Shown here: piece after piece, positions 54,591-64,000 of the stretch | How positions within the stretch are numbered: the stretch's first letter is position 1 | Layout: each line of letters starts with the position of its first letter | Assembly (NCBI GenBank): GCA_029204225.1 | Contig: CM055099.1 | Span: 40,843,631 to 40,907,630, forward strand | Source of the DNA: Diphasiastrum complanatum | Taxonomy: Eukaryota > Streptophyta > Lycopodiopsida > Lycopodiales > Lycopodiaceae | Direction: 5' to 3' | Length of the DNA stretch: 64,000 nt | Notes under the pieces: model-generated | Told to the model about the DNA's origin: nothing | Databases searched by the model: none | The model's input: the letters and a program-made list of their open reading frames with translations, nothing else | Made by a program: the position numbers and the translations under genes

Positions 54591-54828
54591 ATATCAGACA
54601 TGAGGGTCCAGGCCGAAGTGCCCGCGTCCGACCCCCGGACGCGGGGTCGGACTCGTCCTTTTTTTTTAGTTTTTTTTTTTTTGGGGCAGAGGACGCGTCC
54701 AAGGGTCCGGACGCGTTTTTAAAAAAAAAAAAAAAACAAAAGGACGTGGGCCCTGCGGACAGTCCGCAGAACCCGAGACTGCAGCGAAAGAGGGCGGAAG
54801 AGGGAGAGAGAGAGTGAGTGGGAGAGGC

Positions 54829-54832
<4 letters not shown>

Positions 54833-54882
<50 letters not shown>
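54833..54882. repeat. (GA)n microsatellite
   Basis: About 24 GA units in the 5' part of the hAT-like element. Confidence 0.97.
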
Positions 54883-54883
<1 letters not shown>

Positions 54884-55038
54884 TGGTGTTTGTGTGGGTG
54901 TGTGTGAAAAGATATCGTTGATTTGTGTGCATACAGTTGTGTGTGTGTGGTGATCTGTGTGAGAGAGAGAGAGAGGGAGGATTTGTGTGTGTGCACAGTG
55001 TGTGAGTTTAGGATTTAGGTTTAAGGGTGCTTGGGTTT

Positions 55039-55064
55039 TGGGTTTAGGGTTTAGGGTTTAGGGT
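55039..55064. repeat. Interstitial telomere-like repeat (TTTAGGG)3
   Basis: Three consecutive units of the plant telomere motif, with imperfect variants just upstream (55008-55038), lie about 80 bp before the BED-finger ATG of the hAT-like gene. Confidence 0.9.
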
Positions 55065-55100
55065 AGGGAGAGATTGGATTTGCGTGCTTCTGTGTGTCTC

Positions 55101-55103
<3 letters not shown>

Positions 55104-55142
<39 letters not shown>
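55104..55142. repeat. (GA)n microsatellite before the transposase ATG
   Basis: About 19 GA units end directly at the ATG at 55143, so they form the transposase 5' leader. Confidence 0.95.
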
Positions 55143-55147
<5 letters not shown>

Positions 55148-57050
55148 TGCTTGTCCCATTTGGGATGAGGTGGAGGGGGACAAAAAGTGGCGTTGCCCTT
55201 TTTGTCGAAGGCAGTTCACAGGGAACGCCTCTCGGGTTCGAGCACATCTGGGGGGGTTGTGAGTTCGACCCACGGGGGGACGCTACGGGATCGACATTTG
55301 TATGGTCATCCCCGCTGCGGAGAGGGCTCGCATTATCGAGACATATTCTGAGCCAGCTGCTGAGCCCGACGAGCCGTCCACAGATGCCGCTTACTCTATG
55401 TCTACTGGTGCACCCAGCGCCACCGCCCCCACCATCGCATCTGCACCTGCCACCGCCTCTGCCTCCGCCTCCGCCACAGCCACCTGTGCCCCCTCCACCA
55501 ATACTCCCCATGGATCCACATCCTCCACTGCTGCACCTACGCCTCTGCCATCATCGTCAGATTTGCACGGCCCGTCCACATCTTCCGCTTCCGCACCTGC
55601 ACCTATGCCACCACCTCGAGATCCGCATCGTCCATGCACATCCTCCCAGCCATCCACATCCCGAGGCACCAGACAAATGTCCATGCCGGGATCTTTCAGA
55701 GAGGGGCATGCACAGAGAGGCCACCAGGACCATAGCACAGATGTTCTATGACCTGAACCTCCCCTTTATCATGGCATCATCCCGCATCTTCCGAGAGGCT
55801 ATCTCGAAAGTTGCAGTCTGCGGGCAGCCGACGCACTACGAGGCCCTTTGCTCCAGGACCGGGTTGCATCAGTCAGAGAGAGACTGGCCGCACTGCACGA
55901 GGCTTGGGATAGATACGGCTGTTCCATCATGGCTGATGGGTGGACTGATTGTCGCAGACGTCCACTCATCAACGTGATTGTTTCTAGTTGTTACGGTTCC
56001 ATGTTCCTGCATAGCATCGACGCCTTCGAGGCAGGGAGAGTGCACTCGGTCGAGTACATTTACGGCATCATTCGCGCAACGATAGAGGACGTCGGGCCAC
56101 AGCGCGTTGTCCAGGTATAATCTTCTTTCATTGGTTGCTTGGTCATACACTGGGTTCCGCAGCAGGCTCGAGGTGCTGAGGCTCGGTTACAGGTAAATTC
56201 GTGATCTATCGTACGCTGTCGTTCGTTCAATTTCCTTACGAGGGCTCAAGTGTACTCAAGCATATCGTTGCTCAACTGCAGGCACTCTTTGGGGCTGTTC
56301 GGCGAGGACCTTGCACGTGTTCGAGAGAACAGGCTCTTGCCTGTATCATGGTGGGAGAGCTACGGCGCCGGGCAGCCAGACCTGAGGACGCTCGCGCTCC
56401 GAGTCCTTTCACAGGTATGTTGTCTAATCTCATTCATCCAACTAGTTGTCGCATTTTCTCTACAAGGTCGGTACTCACTCGAGTTGTTGCCAATTAATGC
56501 AGGACTGTTCTGCTTGCGAGCGGAACTGGTCAGCGTTCAGCCTTGTTCACACGAACAGGCGGAACCGTCTGACGACGGAGCGATGCAATGACCTGGTGTA
56601 TTGCAACACCAACACCAGAGTGGTTTGACGCATCACGGAGAGCATGAGGGCAGGAGGCGCACGCGCCCTACTGTTGTAGGTATATTTCGTTGCTCTGTCG
56701 TTTTGCTTTCGTATTGGTTTAAGACATTCAGTTTAGTGCCCTCACGGTTGCTTCGGTTATTCTCACGAATGATTGATTTGTGCAGGTCAATCCCGATGAG
56801 TGCCTGGTTGCAGCGGCAGATCATGAGCCAGAGCCAGAGGTTGATCCAGACGATGCCGCTCGGCGTGCTCTGCGGGGTGAGCCCGAGGATGATGCCGATG
56901 CTGATGAGACCACCACCCTCCCTGCTGACGTTCCATTGCCCTCCTCTGATGATGAGCCCACATATGATTCAGACGAGACGGTCGACCTAGCAGGGGGTGG
57001 TCCACGTGCCCCCACCCAGTACCCCCGCATCACCCCCCCTTTCCGATGAT
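55143..57050 (+). pseudogene. hAT-like transposase: BED finger, DUF659 and dimerisation region
   Basis: The start MAACPIWDEVEGDKKWRCPF continues CRRQFTGNASRVRAHLGGL, a BED-type zinc finger. Then, in shifted frames, come a Pro/Ser/Ala-rich linker (55.35-55.68 kb) and a DUF659-like part (TIAQMFYDLNLPFIMASSRI, CSIMADGWTDCRRRPLINVI, LHSIDAFEAGRVHSVEYIYG). The hAT dimerisation region follows (WWESYGAGQPDLRTLALRVL, CERNWSAFSLVHTNRRNRLT then TERCNDLVY). An acidic tail ends it (56786-57048, DPDDAARRALRGEPEDDADA). The central catalytic part between DUF659 and dimerisation is mostly missing. Frame shifts near 55300 and 55830, and possible introns near 56115 and 56415-56500, leave the exact structure open. 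Confidence 0.8.
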
Positions 57051-59132
57051 GGCTGGTCAGAGTTTGTGAGGGAGACAGAGGCTGCTGCCCAGAGACAGAT
57101 AGAGCAGAGACGACTCAGAGCATCACAGGCAGGCAGTTCTTCCCAGAGACCCCCCTGTGGCTGAGGGAGACCCCCAGGCAGGAGTGTACCATAGAGGGTT
57201 CCTTCCGGCAGACCCAGAGGCAGGCCAGCCAAGAGGGGACGTTTTGATGATTTTTCTAGTCGTCTCTTGGCAGGCGTTGGCCTAGACTTAGAGGAGTCCT
57301 AGATGCCTCCAGACTCCCAGCCAGACTTTGTATTTGACACCCCTGCAGATGCATCTGGCACGCAGAGGGATGATTTTTTTTAGCACAGACTTGTAGATAC
57401 TGATACACACTTTAGCATCATGTACAGTGGCATCAGATGAGATGTATATATATATTTTTATAGTATATTTGTGTCATGGCCAATTTATTTGTGGGTGCTT
57501 ACAAATGTTCATAACATATGCATCATGTTCAACCATTTAACATAACATGCTAAACCCGACACCCCAACAAATGGCACAGTTAACATAACACCCTAAACCC
57601 CAACAAATCATCCGAAACCCTAAACCCCACATCCATAACCATCAAAACAAGCCACAAGCATAATCATCATAACCACATCCATAAACATCATCAACCCCAC
57701 CCACGTCCTCATTGTGTCGTAGGCATTGTAGCACAGGTATGTGCATATTCAACATCAAAGCTGCACTTGTGTAGCATGCACTTAAACCTGCGTAGAATGT
57801 ATTAATGGTCCAGGAATACAGTCCACGGATTCGTGATCCCGATACGAACTCAAAGGATCGAGCCTGGCTCGATTCAAGTGTCGTTAGGTCAAAATGGCCG
57901 TTCGACGGGCCAGAAACGCAGTCAGGTCACGTGAAATGGACTAGTTTTGTAGCTCTCTGTCCGACGGCCCAGTTTCTCCAAACATGCTTCGTTTTGGGTG
58001 CCGTCCGTTTCGGCCAACCGACAACCTCGCCAGGAACCTGTGGGAGTAGACTGGACGAGGAACAGACGGACGACCTGTAGTGAATGAAATAGTTTTGCAT
58101 GAGTAATTAGTAAGCTGTTGAAGTTCATCCAGGGGGAAAACCGATCACATCACACTAGACAGTACTGTGTAGAACTGTGAGGATAGAGGTACCTATACCT
58201 CTTGCATGATGGTCGGTCATGTCGTCCCCTGTAGTAAATAACATAGTTCTGCTGACCATTCACTCTTCTGGTGTCCATTAACTTTTGGAGTTCAAAATTG
58301 TGAACAGCTCGAGCAGGGGGGAGCAGGTTCGAGGACTGTGAGGGCACGTAGCTGCAGCTCCGGTAGTCGCCCCATTATCTCACCGTAAAACCGTGAAATT
58401 CTGCTTCTTGCTTCCGCTCATTGTGTCGGCGGACATCTACCAGGACATGCTCCGACTAGTTGCCCACATGACATTGTACCACCCCGAACCCTAAATCTAT
58501 CTCATTTTGCATAAGTAGTTAGTAAGCTGTTGAAGTTCATGGGGGGGGAACCGATCTCATCATATAAGTCTTAGACATAGTAGTGTGTCGGTGTTGTGGT
58601 TTCCTGTCTTGAGAGCTTGTCACTCTTCTGATGAGCCCTAACCCCAGAGACTTCTGCTCATGAGAGCTTGTCACTCTTCTGGTGAGCGTTCACCTCTCCC
58701 CAATCCTCTGGTGAGCATTCACTTCCTTGAGACGGTCACTAATGCCCTATACCAGTAATATGTTTGCCATACAAACCATCATCTTCACTCGAAACCACTC
58801 TCAGATCTTTCTTTGCCGCTTTTTTGGAGCTTAGGTCCCAATGAAGGTTCGTAATAATTTATGAACTGCTCATTAGCCATGGTTGTTTAGTAATATCTCA
58901 GTTATGAGAGGCATGGCCCAGTGGTTAGGTCTGTTGCAAATTTTTTTTGTACCGTTTTCCTATTTTTTAACAGGAGGGGGTAGGTGGGTGCCAAACACCC
59001 TCTGATAATTAATTTCGGGGGAAAAACAGGGGCCATAAATTGCTTTTATTTTGCTTTTGGGATGGGGGACAGTGTACGCAGGTGCATGTATTGTTTTTTT
59101 TTTTTTGAAATTTTTTTTTTGCAAAACATCAG
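57051..59132. other. 3' part of the hAT-like element, non-coding
   Basis: Apart from the end of the acidic tail there is no supported frame. It contains repeats of AACCCTAAACCCCA at 57580-57630 and a diverged duplication (AGTAAGCTGTTGAAGTTCAT at 58109 and 58521). A repeated GAGAGCTTGTCACTCTTCTG lies at about 58610 and 58660. A tRNA-like GGCATGGCCCAGTGGTTAGG lies at 58910. Confidence 0.5.
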
Positions 59133-59205
59133 ACGCGTCCAGATGCGGACGCACCCTGGCGCGTCCGCGTCCAGACGCGGACGCGCGTCCACCATCCGCT
59201 TCCTT

Positions 59206-59247
<42 letters not shown>
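59206..59247. repeat. (TA)n microsatellite
   Basis: About 20 TA units directly after the right GC-rich end of the hAT-like element. Confidence 0.97.
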
Positions 59248-59249
<2 letters not shown>

Positions 59250-59842
59250 TTGAATTTATGAATTGTGGACAGTTCACCGTGGTTTTGAGAACCGGACGTT
59301 CACAAATTTTTTTGGCTGGAACCGTGGTAAACCGTACAATTAATTAATTAATTTCTAGTTTCCCATGCCCAAAAATAGCCCAAAAAAATGCCAAAATAAA
59401 GCAGATTTTCTTAGGGAGTTTAGATTTCTTAGTTTAATTAATTAATGGCTTTTTTTTTTTAACTACCCACCCCCAAATATAGCCCAAAAAAAAAGCCAAA
59501 AAAGGGGCCAAAAAGCCAAAAAAATACCTGAATTGTTAAGAGAGAGAGGGAGACAGAGAGGGGGAGGCTATCATGGTAAACCATTTCATCAATGTCCACA
59601 TCAATTAGCCATCCATCTGGAAGACAAGTGAGATGCTCTGTATATAATCTCATCATATAGAGCCCGCCACATACGGCTGGGGTCTGACCTCAAAAAAACA
59701 CAATAAGAATGGAACGTAAATGAACAACATGACAACATCTACAACATGTCCTCAAGATGCCTGTGTGGCATCCGGATCGTCAGAATCATTTGACGCATCC
59801 TCCTCTGTCACAACCTGACTGAAGTCATGTAATACCTCTCCC
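59248..59842. other. AT-rich spacer
   Basis: No gene seen. It contains TTAATTAATTAATT near 59340 and several A-runs. Confidence 0.5.
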
Positions 59843-60835
59843 TCAATCTGTCCCTGACAAAGTGATGCGAGATGCACCTCTGCCAGAGCCACGCGGCGTC
59901 CCTCTCTGTCTACGTGTCACTGTCTGACTATAACCTCTGCCTCTCTGGGAAGACCTTTTGCCAGATCCTGGAGGTCTTCCTGGATGCCTCCGAGTTGGTG
60001 TTGTGGAAGCAGATGTAGTAGGAGGTACCGCTGATGCAGAAATGGGTGTGGCACAAGATGCAGACACCCTAAATGTAGGTGGAGTGTACGAATACGGATG
60101 TACTGCAGGCTGGGCAGGGACAGCTCCTCGGGGATAGTAACCTACTAGAAGAAGGGGTCTATGAGTGGAACCCTCTGGCATGGGGGGAGTAGGCCATGGT
60201 GCAGCTGCTGTAAGATGAGGCCGAGGCTGTACACCACTCGGAAAAGCTGGTGTAACATGACGAACTGCCCCAGGGAAGCGACGTGCAGGTGCGGATGGTG
60301 GAATGTGGGGGGCAGCTGTATAAGTGGATGCAACAACCAGAGTGGGTGGATGAGCAGGAGGTACCGTATGTCCTTTTGGCGAACACGGCTGGTCCGATTT
60401 GCATGATCATCATGAACATCTGTAGGGGCCTGTGAATCCTGCACACCATCAATCCCTCCCACTGTGGCACAAGCATCTCCACCCTTTGCTATATCCCCTG
60501 CAAAAGCGTCCTGTGCCATATTGTCAGCATCCCCAACATGTGCTGCATCCATTGTCTCTCTCTCTCATGCTGTATATCCTCTGTTAGTGGATCAGGTCGA
60601 TACACATCCTGCTCTGGTAGATCTGGCTCATACATCCCTGCCATCATCCTCCAGGCCATAGTCTAGGTCTGCCTCAAGCTCTGCCTCATCCGTGGTCTCC
60701 AACTCGGGAGCAAGAATACCCAAATCCTCCTCCTCCTCATCCTCCTCATCAGCACCCATGCCCATACCTGTCCCCTGGCCAACACCTGTATCCTGATCAT
60801 GACCCACTCTGTCCATCAACAACCGTCTAACCCAC

Positions 60836-60840
<5 letters not shown>
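59843..60840 (-). pseudogene. Unidentified low-complexity ORFs (acidic, then Pro-rich, then basic)
   Basis: I do not recognise this gene. On the minus strand a start at 60840 gives an acidic segment (DEEDEEEEDLGILAPELETT). A second piece from 60552 begins MDAAHVGDADNMAQDAFAGD. A third (60181-59843) is Pro/Ser/Thr-rich and ends in a basic, AT-hook-like RRHPGRPPGSGKRSSQRGRG. Frames change between the pieces. A copia-type primer-binding site at 61291 lies upstream in the right orientation, so these could be the gag-like product of an LTR element. The acidic/basic layout also resembles non-catalytic parts of DNA transposon proteins. Confidence 0.3.

Positions 60841-60912
<72 letters not shown>
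60841..60912. repeat. (CT)n microsatellite
   Basis: About 36 uninterrupted CT units next to the minus-strand ORF start. Confidence 0.98.
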
Positions 60913-60916
<4 letters not shown>

Positions 60917-61290
60917 CTTCTGCAATGTCAGCCGCAACATCAGCCCTCGGCATGGGTCTGGTGGAATCAGTGGGATCATTGACGCCTAGTAAACAATCCG
61001 AGGGCAACACCTCTAGAGGGTCCACAATATGCAAGTCTGTCACCCAAGAAAAAACTCTTCAGCCTGCCAGCGCCCACCAGCCACAAGAAAATTTTCGAAA
61101 TCGCTTGGATTTCGCTGCTGGGGTTGGTTCCTGTGACTAATCTACTGTGCCTTTGCAATAGGAACAATTTGCAACAGATCCCATAGTCATCTGAGCTCTC
61201 AATCAAAAGTTATGAGCAAAAACTCCCCTTTCTCTCTCTAGAACGTGTTTGTTTTTTGCTGTCCCAAGCTTCCAAAACTTGCAAACCTTG

Positions 61291-61302
61291 GCTCTGATAC
61301 CA
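61291..61302 (-). promoter_or_regulatory. tRNA-Met primer-binding site, with LTR edge at 61305
   Basis: The plus strand reads GCTCTGATACCA, identical to the site of the complete copia element, followed after two bases by TGTCAGACTCC. This marks the 5' LTR/internal junction of another minus-strand LTR element. The LTR should run right from 61305 into the TGTCAC-rich repeats. Confidence 0.7.
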
Positions 61303-61549
61303 GATGTCAGACTCCAAATCTGAAACTTCACTTAAAACCTGGCCTATCCCGTACAACAATCAGCAATGTCGATCCCTGTCGATTTCCTTGCATGTACAAA
61401 CATCAAAGCACACAAAACATGGTGGAGCTGGCTGCCTCGTCTCCTCTCAACCTTTGCTGCATAGATTATGATCAGGAATGCCTCTCCCTAGGCTCACTTA
61501 TGCACAATCCTCAAGCACCCCTCAACCCTGACCTTTCCTAATGTCGACA

Positions 61550-61770
61550 CATGGCCAATTCCATGCACAGTCGACACTTGCCACTTGGCAGTACCCTGAC
61601 ACATAGGCAAGTGAGTAGGCTGACATGTGTCACTCATACACTCTGGACCAAGTGTCCCTGTGAGCATGTGACACATGTCATGTTTCACCGGTCAACCCTG
61701 ACATGTGTCACTCATTCACTGGACCAAGTGTCCCAGTGAGCATATGACAAGTGTCCCATTGACTAGTCAA
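61550..61770. repeat. TGTCAC-rich tandem repeats, about 78-bp period
   Basis: CTGACATGTGTCACTCAT...GGACCAAGTGTCCC.GTGAGCAT.TGACA occurs at about 61620 and 61698. Shorter related words (GTCGACACTTG, CTGACACATAGG) precede them. The array is probably inside the LTR that starts at 61305. Confidence 0.8.
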
Positions 61771-61994
61771 CTCTCCTACTTTTTAGGAGGTCAGTCCAGC
61801 CACTCCTAATAAATGACCCAGTACCCCATGCCAAAGCCAAGCACGACTCTCTAAGGTCCAATGCCAACTAATTACAGTTTATTTACAATTTACTTACAAA
61901 GGGTCACCACAGGCCAATGACTTAGCCATTTCAATAATTACTATAACTACAAAACGTACATGTGTCTCTGAAAACTGTAAATAACCGGGACAGG

Positions 61995-63338
61995 GAGTAA
62001 AGGCTCTAACAGATATTCAACAAATGGATGTAAAGAGTGCATTCCTGAATGGATTTCTAGAGGAAGAAGTCTACATGGAGCAGCTAGAGGGATACATAGT
62101 AGCAGGACATGAAGATAAGGTTTGCAGCTTCGACAAGGCATTATGTGGACTTAAGCAGGCACCCAGGGCGTGGTACACGAGGATTGACACGTACTTTGAG
62201 GAGCTTGGCTTTCAGAGAAGTAGTTCGGAGCATACACTTTATGTTTTGGTCAGGAATAATCACATTGTTATTGTAGTAATGTATGTGGATGATCTTATTA
62301 TTATAGGATCAGATCATAGTATGATTCAGGGAATCAAGAAAGATCTCTCATCAGAATTTGATATGAAAGATCTTGGTTCATTACAGTATTTTCTTGGGAT
62401 TGAGGTATGGAGAGTAGCACAAGGACTATTCATTTCTCAATCTAAGTATGCTCATGAAATTCTTGAAAAGTTTAATATGTCAGAGTGCAAGCCTATTTCT
62501 ACACCGTATGATAGTGGATGTAAGCTTTTTTTTACTAAAGCTGAGGAAGATTAAGCTGTAGATGAGACGTTATATAGAAAGTTTAATATGTCAGAGTGCA
62601 AGCCTATTTCTACACCATATGATAGTGGATGTAAGCTTTTTTTTACTAAAGCTGAGGAAGATTAGGATGTAGATGAGACGTTATATAGAAAGCTTGTTGG
62701 AACCTTAATCTATCTAACTACTACAAGACCAGATATTGCTTATGCTGTGAGTATGGTTAGTCAGTTTATGGCTAAGCCTAAGCAAATTCATTGGAAAGCT
62801 GCTAAGCGAATACTCAGATATATCCAGGGCACTTTGAGATTTGGTATTCTCTATGGTAGACAGGATGATTTGAAGTTACAGGGATATGTGGATGCTGATT
62901 GGGCTGGAGATGCGGAAGACCGAAGATCTACTACAGGTTATGTTTTTAGTCTTGGTTCTGGTGCTATCTCTTGGAGTTCGGAGAAGCAACATACTATTGC
63001 TTTGTCATCTACAGAGGCAGAATATTGAGCTACTACGAGTGCAACATGTGAAGCAATATGGTTGCGAAGGATTCTACATGATCTACGTATGGTACAAGAT
63101 TCACCTACGGTACTTCAATGTGACAATCAGAGCTATATTAAATTGGCGAAAAATCCAATTTTTCACAGCAGGACAAAGCATATTGAAGTACAACAACACT
63201 TCATCAGAGAGAAAATTCAAAGTAATGAAGTGGAGCTTATCTATTGCCCTACAGAAGAGCAAGTTGCAGATATCTTTACCAAAGGTCTTGGCAAAGAAAA
63301 ATTTCAGAAGTTGAGAACTTCTAGGAGTAATAGATAAC
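61995..63338 (+). pseudogene. Ty1/copia RT and RNase H fragment
   Basis: The plus-strand RT starts at [20 protein letters not shown] (catalytic Asp), then [31 protein letters not shown] (YVDD), [33 protein letters not shown]. RNase H follows: YVDADWAGDAEDRRSTTGY, AISWSSEKQHTIALSSTEAE, LQCDNQSYIKLAKNP and VADIFTKGLGKEKFQKL. A 111-bp duplication introduces two stops, and another stop interrupts STEAEY. gag, protease and integrase are missing. A polypurine tract AAGGGGGAG follows at 63350-63358. Confidence 0.92.
62470..62691. repeat. 111-bp tandem duplication inside the RT
   Basis: GTTTAATATGTCAGAGTGC starts at 62470 and again at 62581. The period of 111 bp (37 codons) keeps frame. Each copy has a stop (TAA in one, TAG in the other) at the same place, GAAGATTA. 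Confidence 0.95.
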
Positions 63339-63349
63339 AAAGTAAACAT

Positions 63350-63358
63350 TAAGGGGGA
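63350..63358 (+). promoter_or_regulatory. Polypurine tract of the copia fragment
   Basis: TAAGGGGGAG directly precedes TGTTAGAAATTAATG, the expected start of a 3' LTR, but the LTR is replaced after about 12 bp by gypsy gag sequence. Confidence 0.75.
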
Positions 63359-63371
63359 GTGTTAGAAATTA

Positions 63372-64000
63372 ATGCCTGGCAAAGCCCCTGTTCATTCATC
63401 ATTTGGGTCTCCATTTGGACTTCCATCCTCGTCTACTTCCTTTGGCGGTGGGCCTCATTTTCCACCTAACCCACCACCCGGTTTTCCACGTCCTACAGCT
63501 CCTAAGTCACATTTTCCACGACATCTAGCTCCTGAGCCACATTTTGCTCGAGATTTTCGTGATCGGGTACAGCTTGCCACCTATTCGGGTTTCTCTGATG
63601 GGAACTTGTTAGAGAATTGGTTTGCAAAGCTTGATACTTATTTTCAGATTTACCCTAAGACTGATCCTCAGAAAATCCAGTTAGCCGCCTTACATTTAGA
63701 TGGACGTGCTGCCACTTGGTGGCGGGTCTACCGACTTGACCCTGATCGGGACGGTCTCCAGTTATGGCCTACCTTTCGTCGTGATCTTCGTCATGCTATG
63801 ATTGACCCTCAGTGGCTGAGCCGCCAGCGTGATATATTCCGTAGTCTTACTCAGACTGGTGATCTTTCTTCCTATACAGATCAGTTTATGGACCTTTCCT
63901 ACCTCTTTACAGATCTTCAGCCCACCGAGCTTATTTCTCGCTACATTGCTGGACTTCGTGGTGCTCTACAATACGATGTCTCTTCTTTCCGTCCACCCAC
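63372..64000 (+). CDS. Ty3/gypsy gag, N-terminal part, open to the window end
   Basis: An uninterrupted frame of 209 codons runs to the last base. A Pro/Phe-rich start (FPPNPPPGFPRPTAPKSHFP) is followed by the gypsy retrotransposon gag domain: LATYSGFSDGNLLENWFAKL, QKIQLAALHLDGRAATWW, RDLRHAMIDPQWLSRQRD and SYTDQFMDLSYLF. Gag forms the particle that packages element RNA. The ATG at 63372 lies in what should be the copia LTR edge, so the true gag start may be another Met or may be missing. Because the frame is intact so far, the element to the right of the window may be younger than the copia fragment. Confidence 0.88.
   Translation, partial: MPGKAPVHSSFGSPFGLPSSSTSFGGGPHFPPNPPPGFPRPTAPKSHFPRHLAPEPHFARDFRDRVQLATYSGFSDGNLLENWFAKLDTYFQIYPKTDPQKIQLAALHLDGRAATWWRVYRLDPDRDGLQLWPTFRRDLRHAMIDPQWLSRQRDIFRSLTQTGDLSSYTDQFMDLSYLFTDLQPTELISRYIAGLRGALQYDVSSFRPP

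Larger units (their letters stand above)
54595..59215 (+). mobile_element. hAT-like transposon with GGACGCG-type ends
   Basis: A candidate hAT element. Both ends carry GC-rich, self-complementary words around GGACGCG and CGCGTCC (left 54625-54718, right 59133-59190) next to A/T runs, in inverted orientation: left CGCGTCC..GGACGCGT then A-run, right T-run then ACGCGTCC..GCGGACGC. Between them lie hAT protein segments in order on the plus strand (BED finger, DUF659-like, C-terminal dimerisation). I could not fix exact termini or an 8-bp target duplication, so the edges are approximate. Confidence 0.55.

Noticed and set aside
54666-54996. Ser/Leu-rich open frames through the (GA)n tracts, also at 29090-29290, 30099-30287, 45502-45697, 55044-55511 and 60799-61043
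   Set aside because: Dinucleotide repeats stay open in several frames. The runs of SLSLSL or EREREER are repeat artefacts.

Overview
The window is nuclear DNA of a vascular plant with a large, transposon-filled genome. It holds a plant cytosolic-type pyruvate kinase exon, spliceosomal introns of up to about 10 kb, degraded Ty1/copia and Ty3/gypsy elements, L1-like LINEs, CACTA and hAT transposons, and long GA/CT microsatellites. I see no operons, CRISPR arrays or bacterial genes. The intron sizes would suit a gymnosperm, a fern or another large-genome lineage, but the sequence alone does not fix the species.

Layout: (1) 1-3.3 kb: a 413-bp tandem duplication, then the last exon of a pyruvate kinase gene whose earlier exons lie to the left of the window. 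(2) 3.3-13.6 kb: intergenic DNA with broken copia fragments on both strands. (3) 13.87-53.64 kb, plus strand: one gene of about 39.8 kb encoding a SEN1/senataxin-like superfamily 1 helicase of the plant MAGATAMA 3 (MAA3) type. I could place 18 coding exons, all with GT-AG junctions and compatible phases (754 codons). They carry every expected helicase motif in order. Four introns (3, 6, 7 and 11; 10.2, 6.5, 8.0 and 9.3 kb) are full of transposons. (4) 53.7-64 kb: a hAT-like transposon with a BED finger, a DUF659-like region and a dimerisation region, then unidentified minus-strand low-complexity ORFs, a copia RT/RNase H fragment, and a gypsy gag running off the window end.

Mobile DNA inside the helicase introns: intron 3 holds a complete copia element (16361-21624, 390-bp LTRs, 5-bp target duplication) inserted in the integrase region of an older gypsy element. 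Introns 6 and 11 hold several members of a LINE lineage whose 3' ends finish with a stem-loop, an AATAAAG-like block and a (TC)n tail, and whose 5' ends also start at (TC)n tracts. Intron 7 holds CACTA transposase remains, a deleted copia element and several isolated LTR/primer-binding-site signatures.

The two host genes are ordinary housekeeping genes: pyruvate kinase in glycolysis, and an RNA/DNA helicase acting in the nucleus. I found no convincing new multi-gene system. The most notable observations are the expanded helicase gene, the nested copia insertion that now lacks a catalytic integrase residue, and the LINE-microsatellite association.
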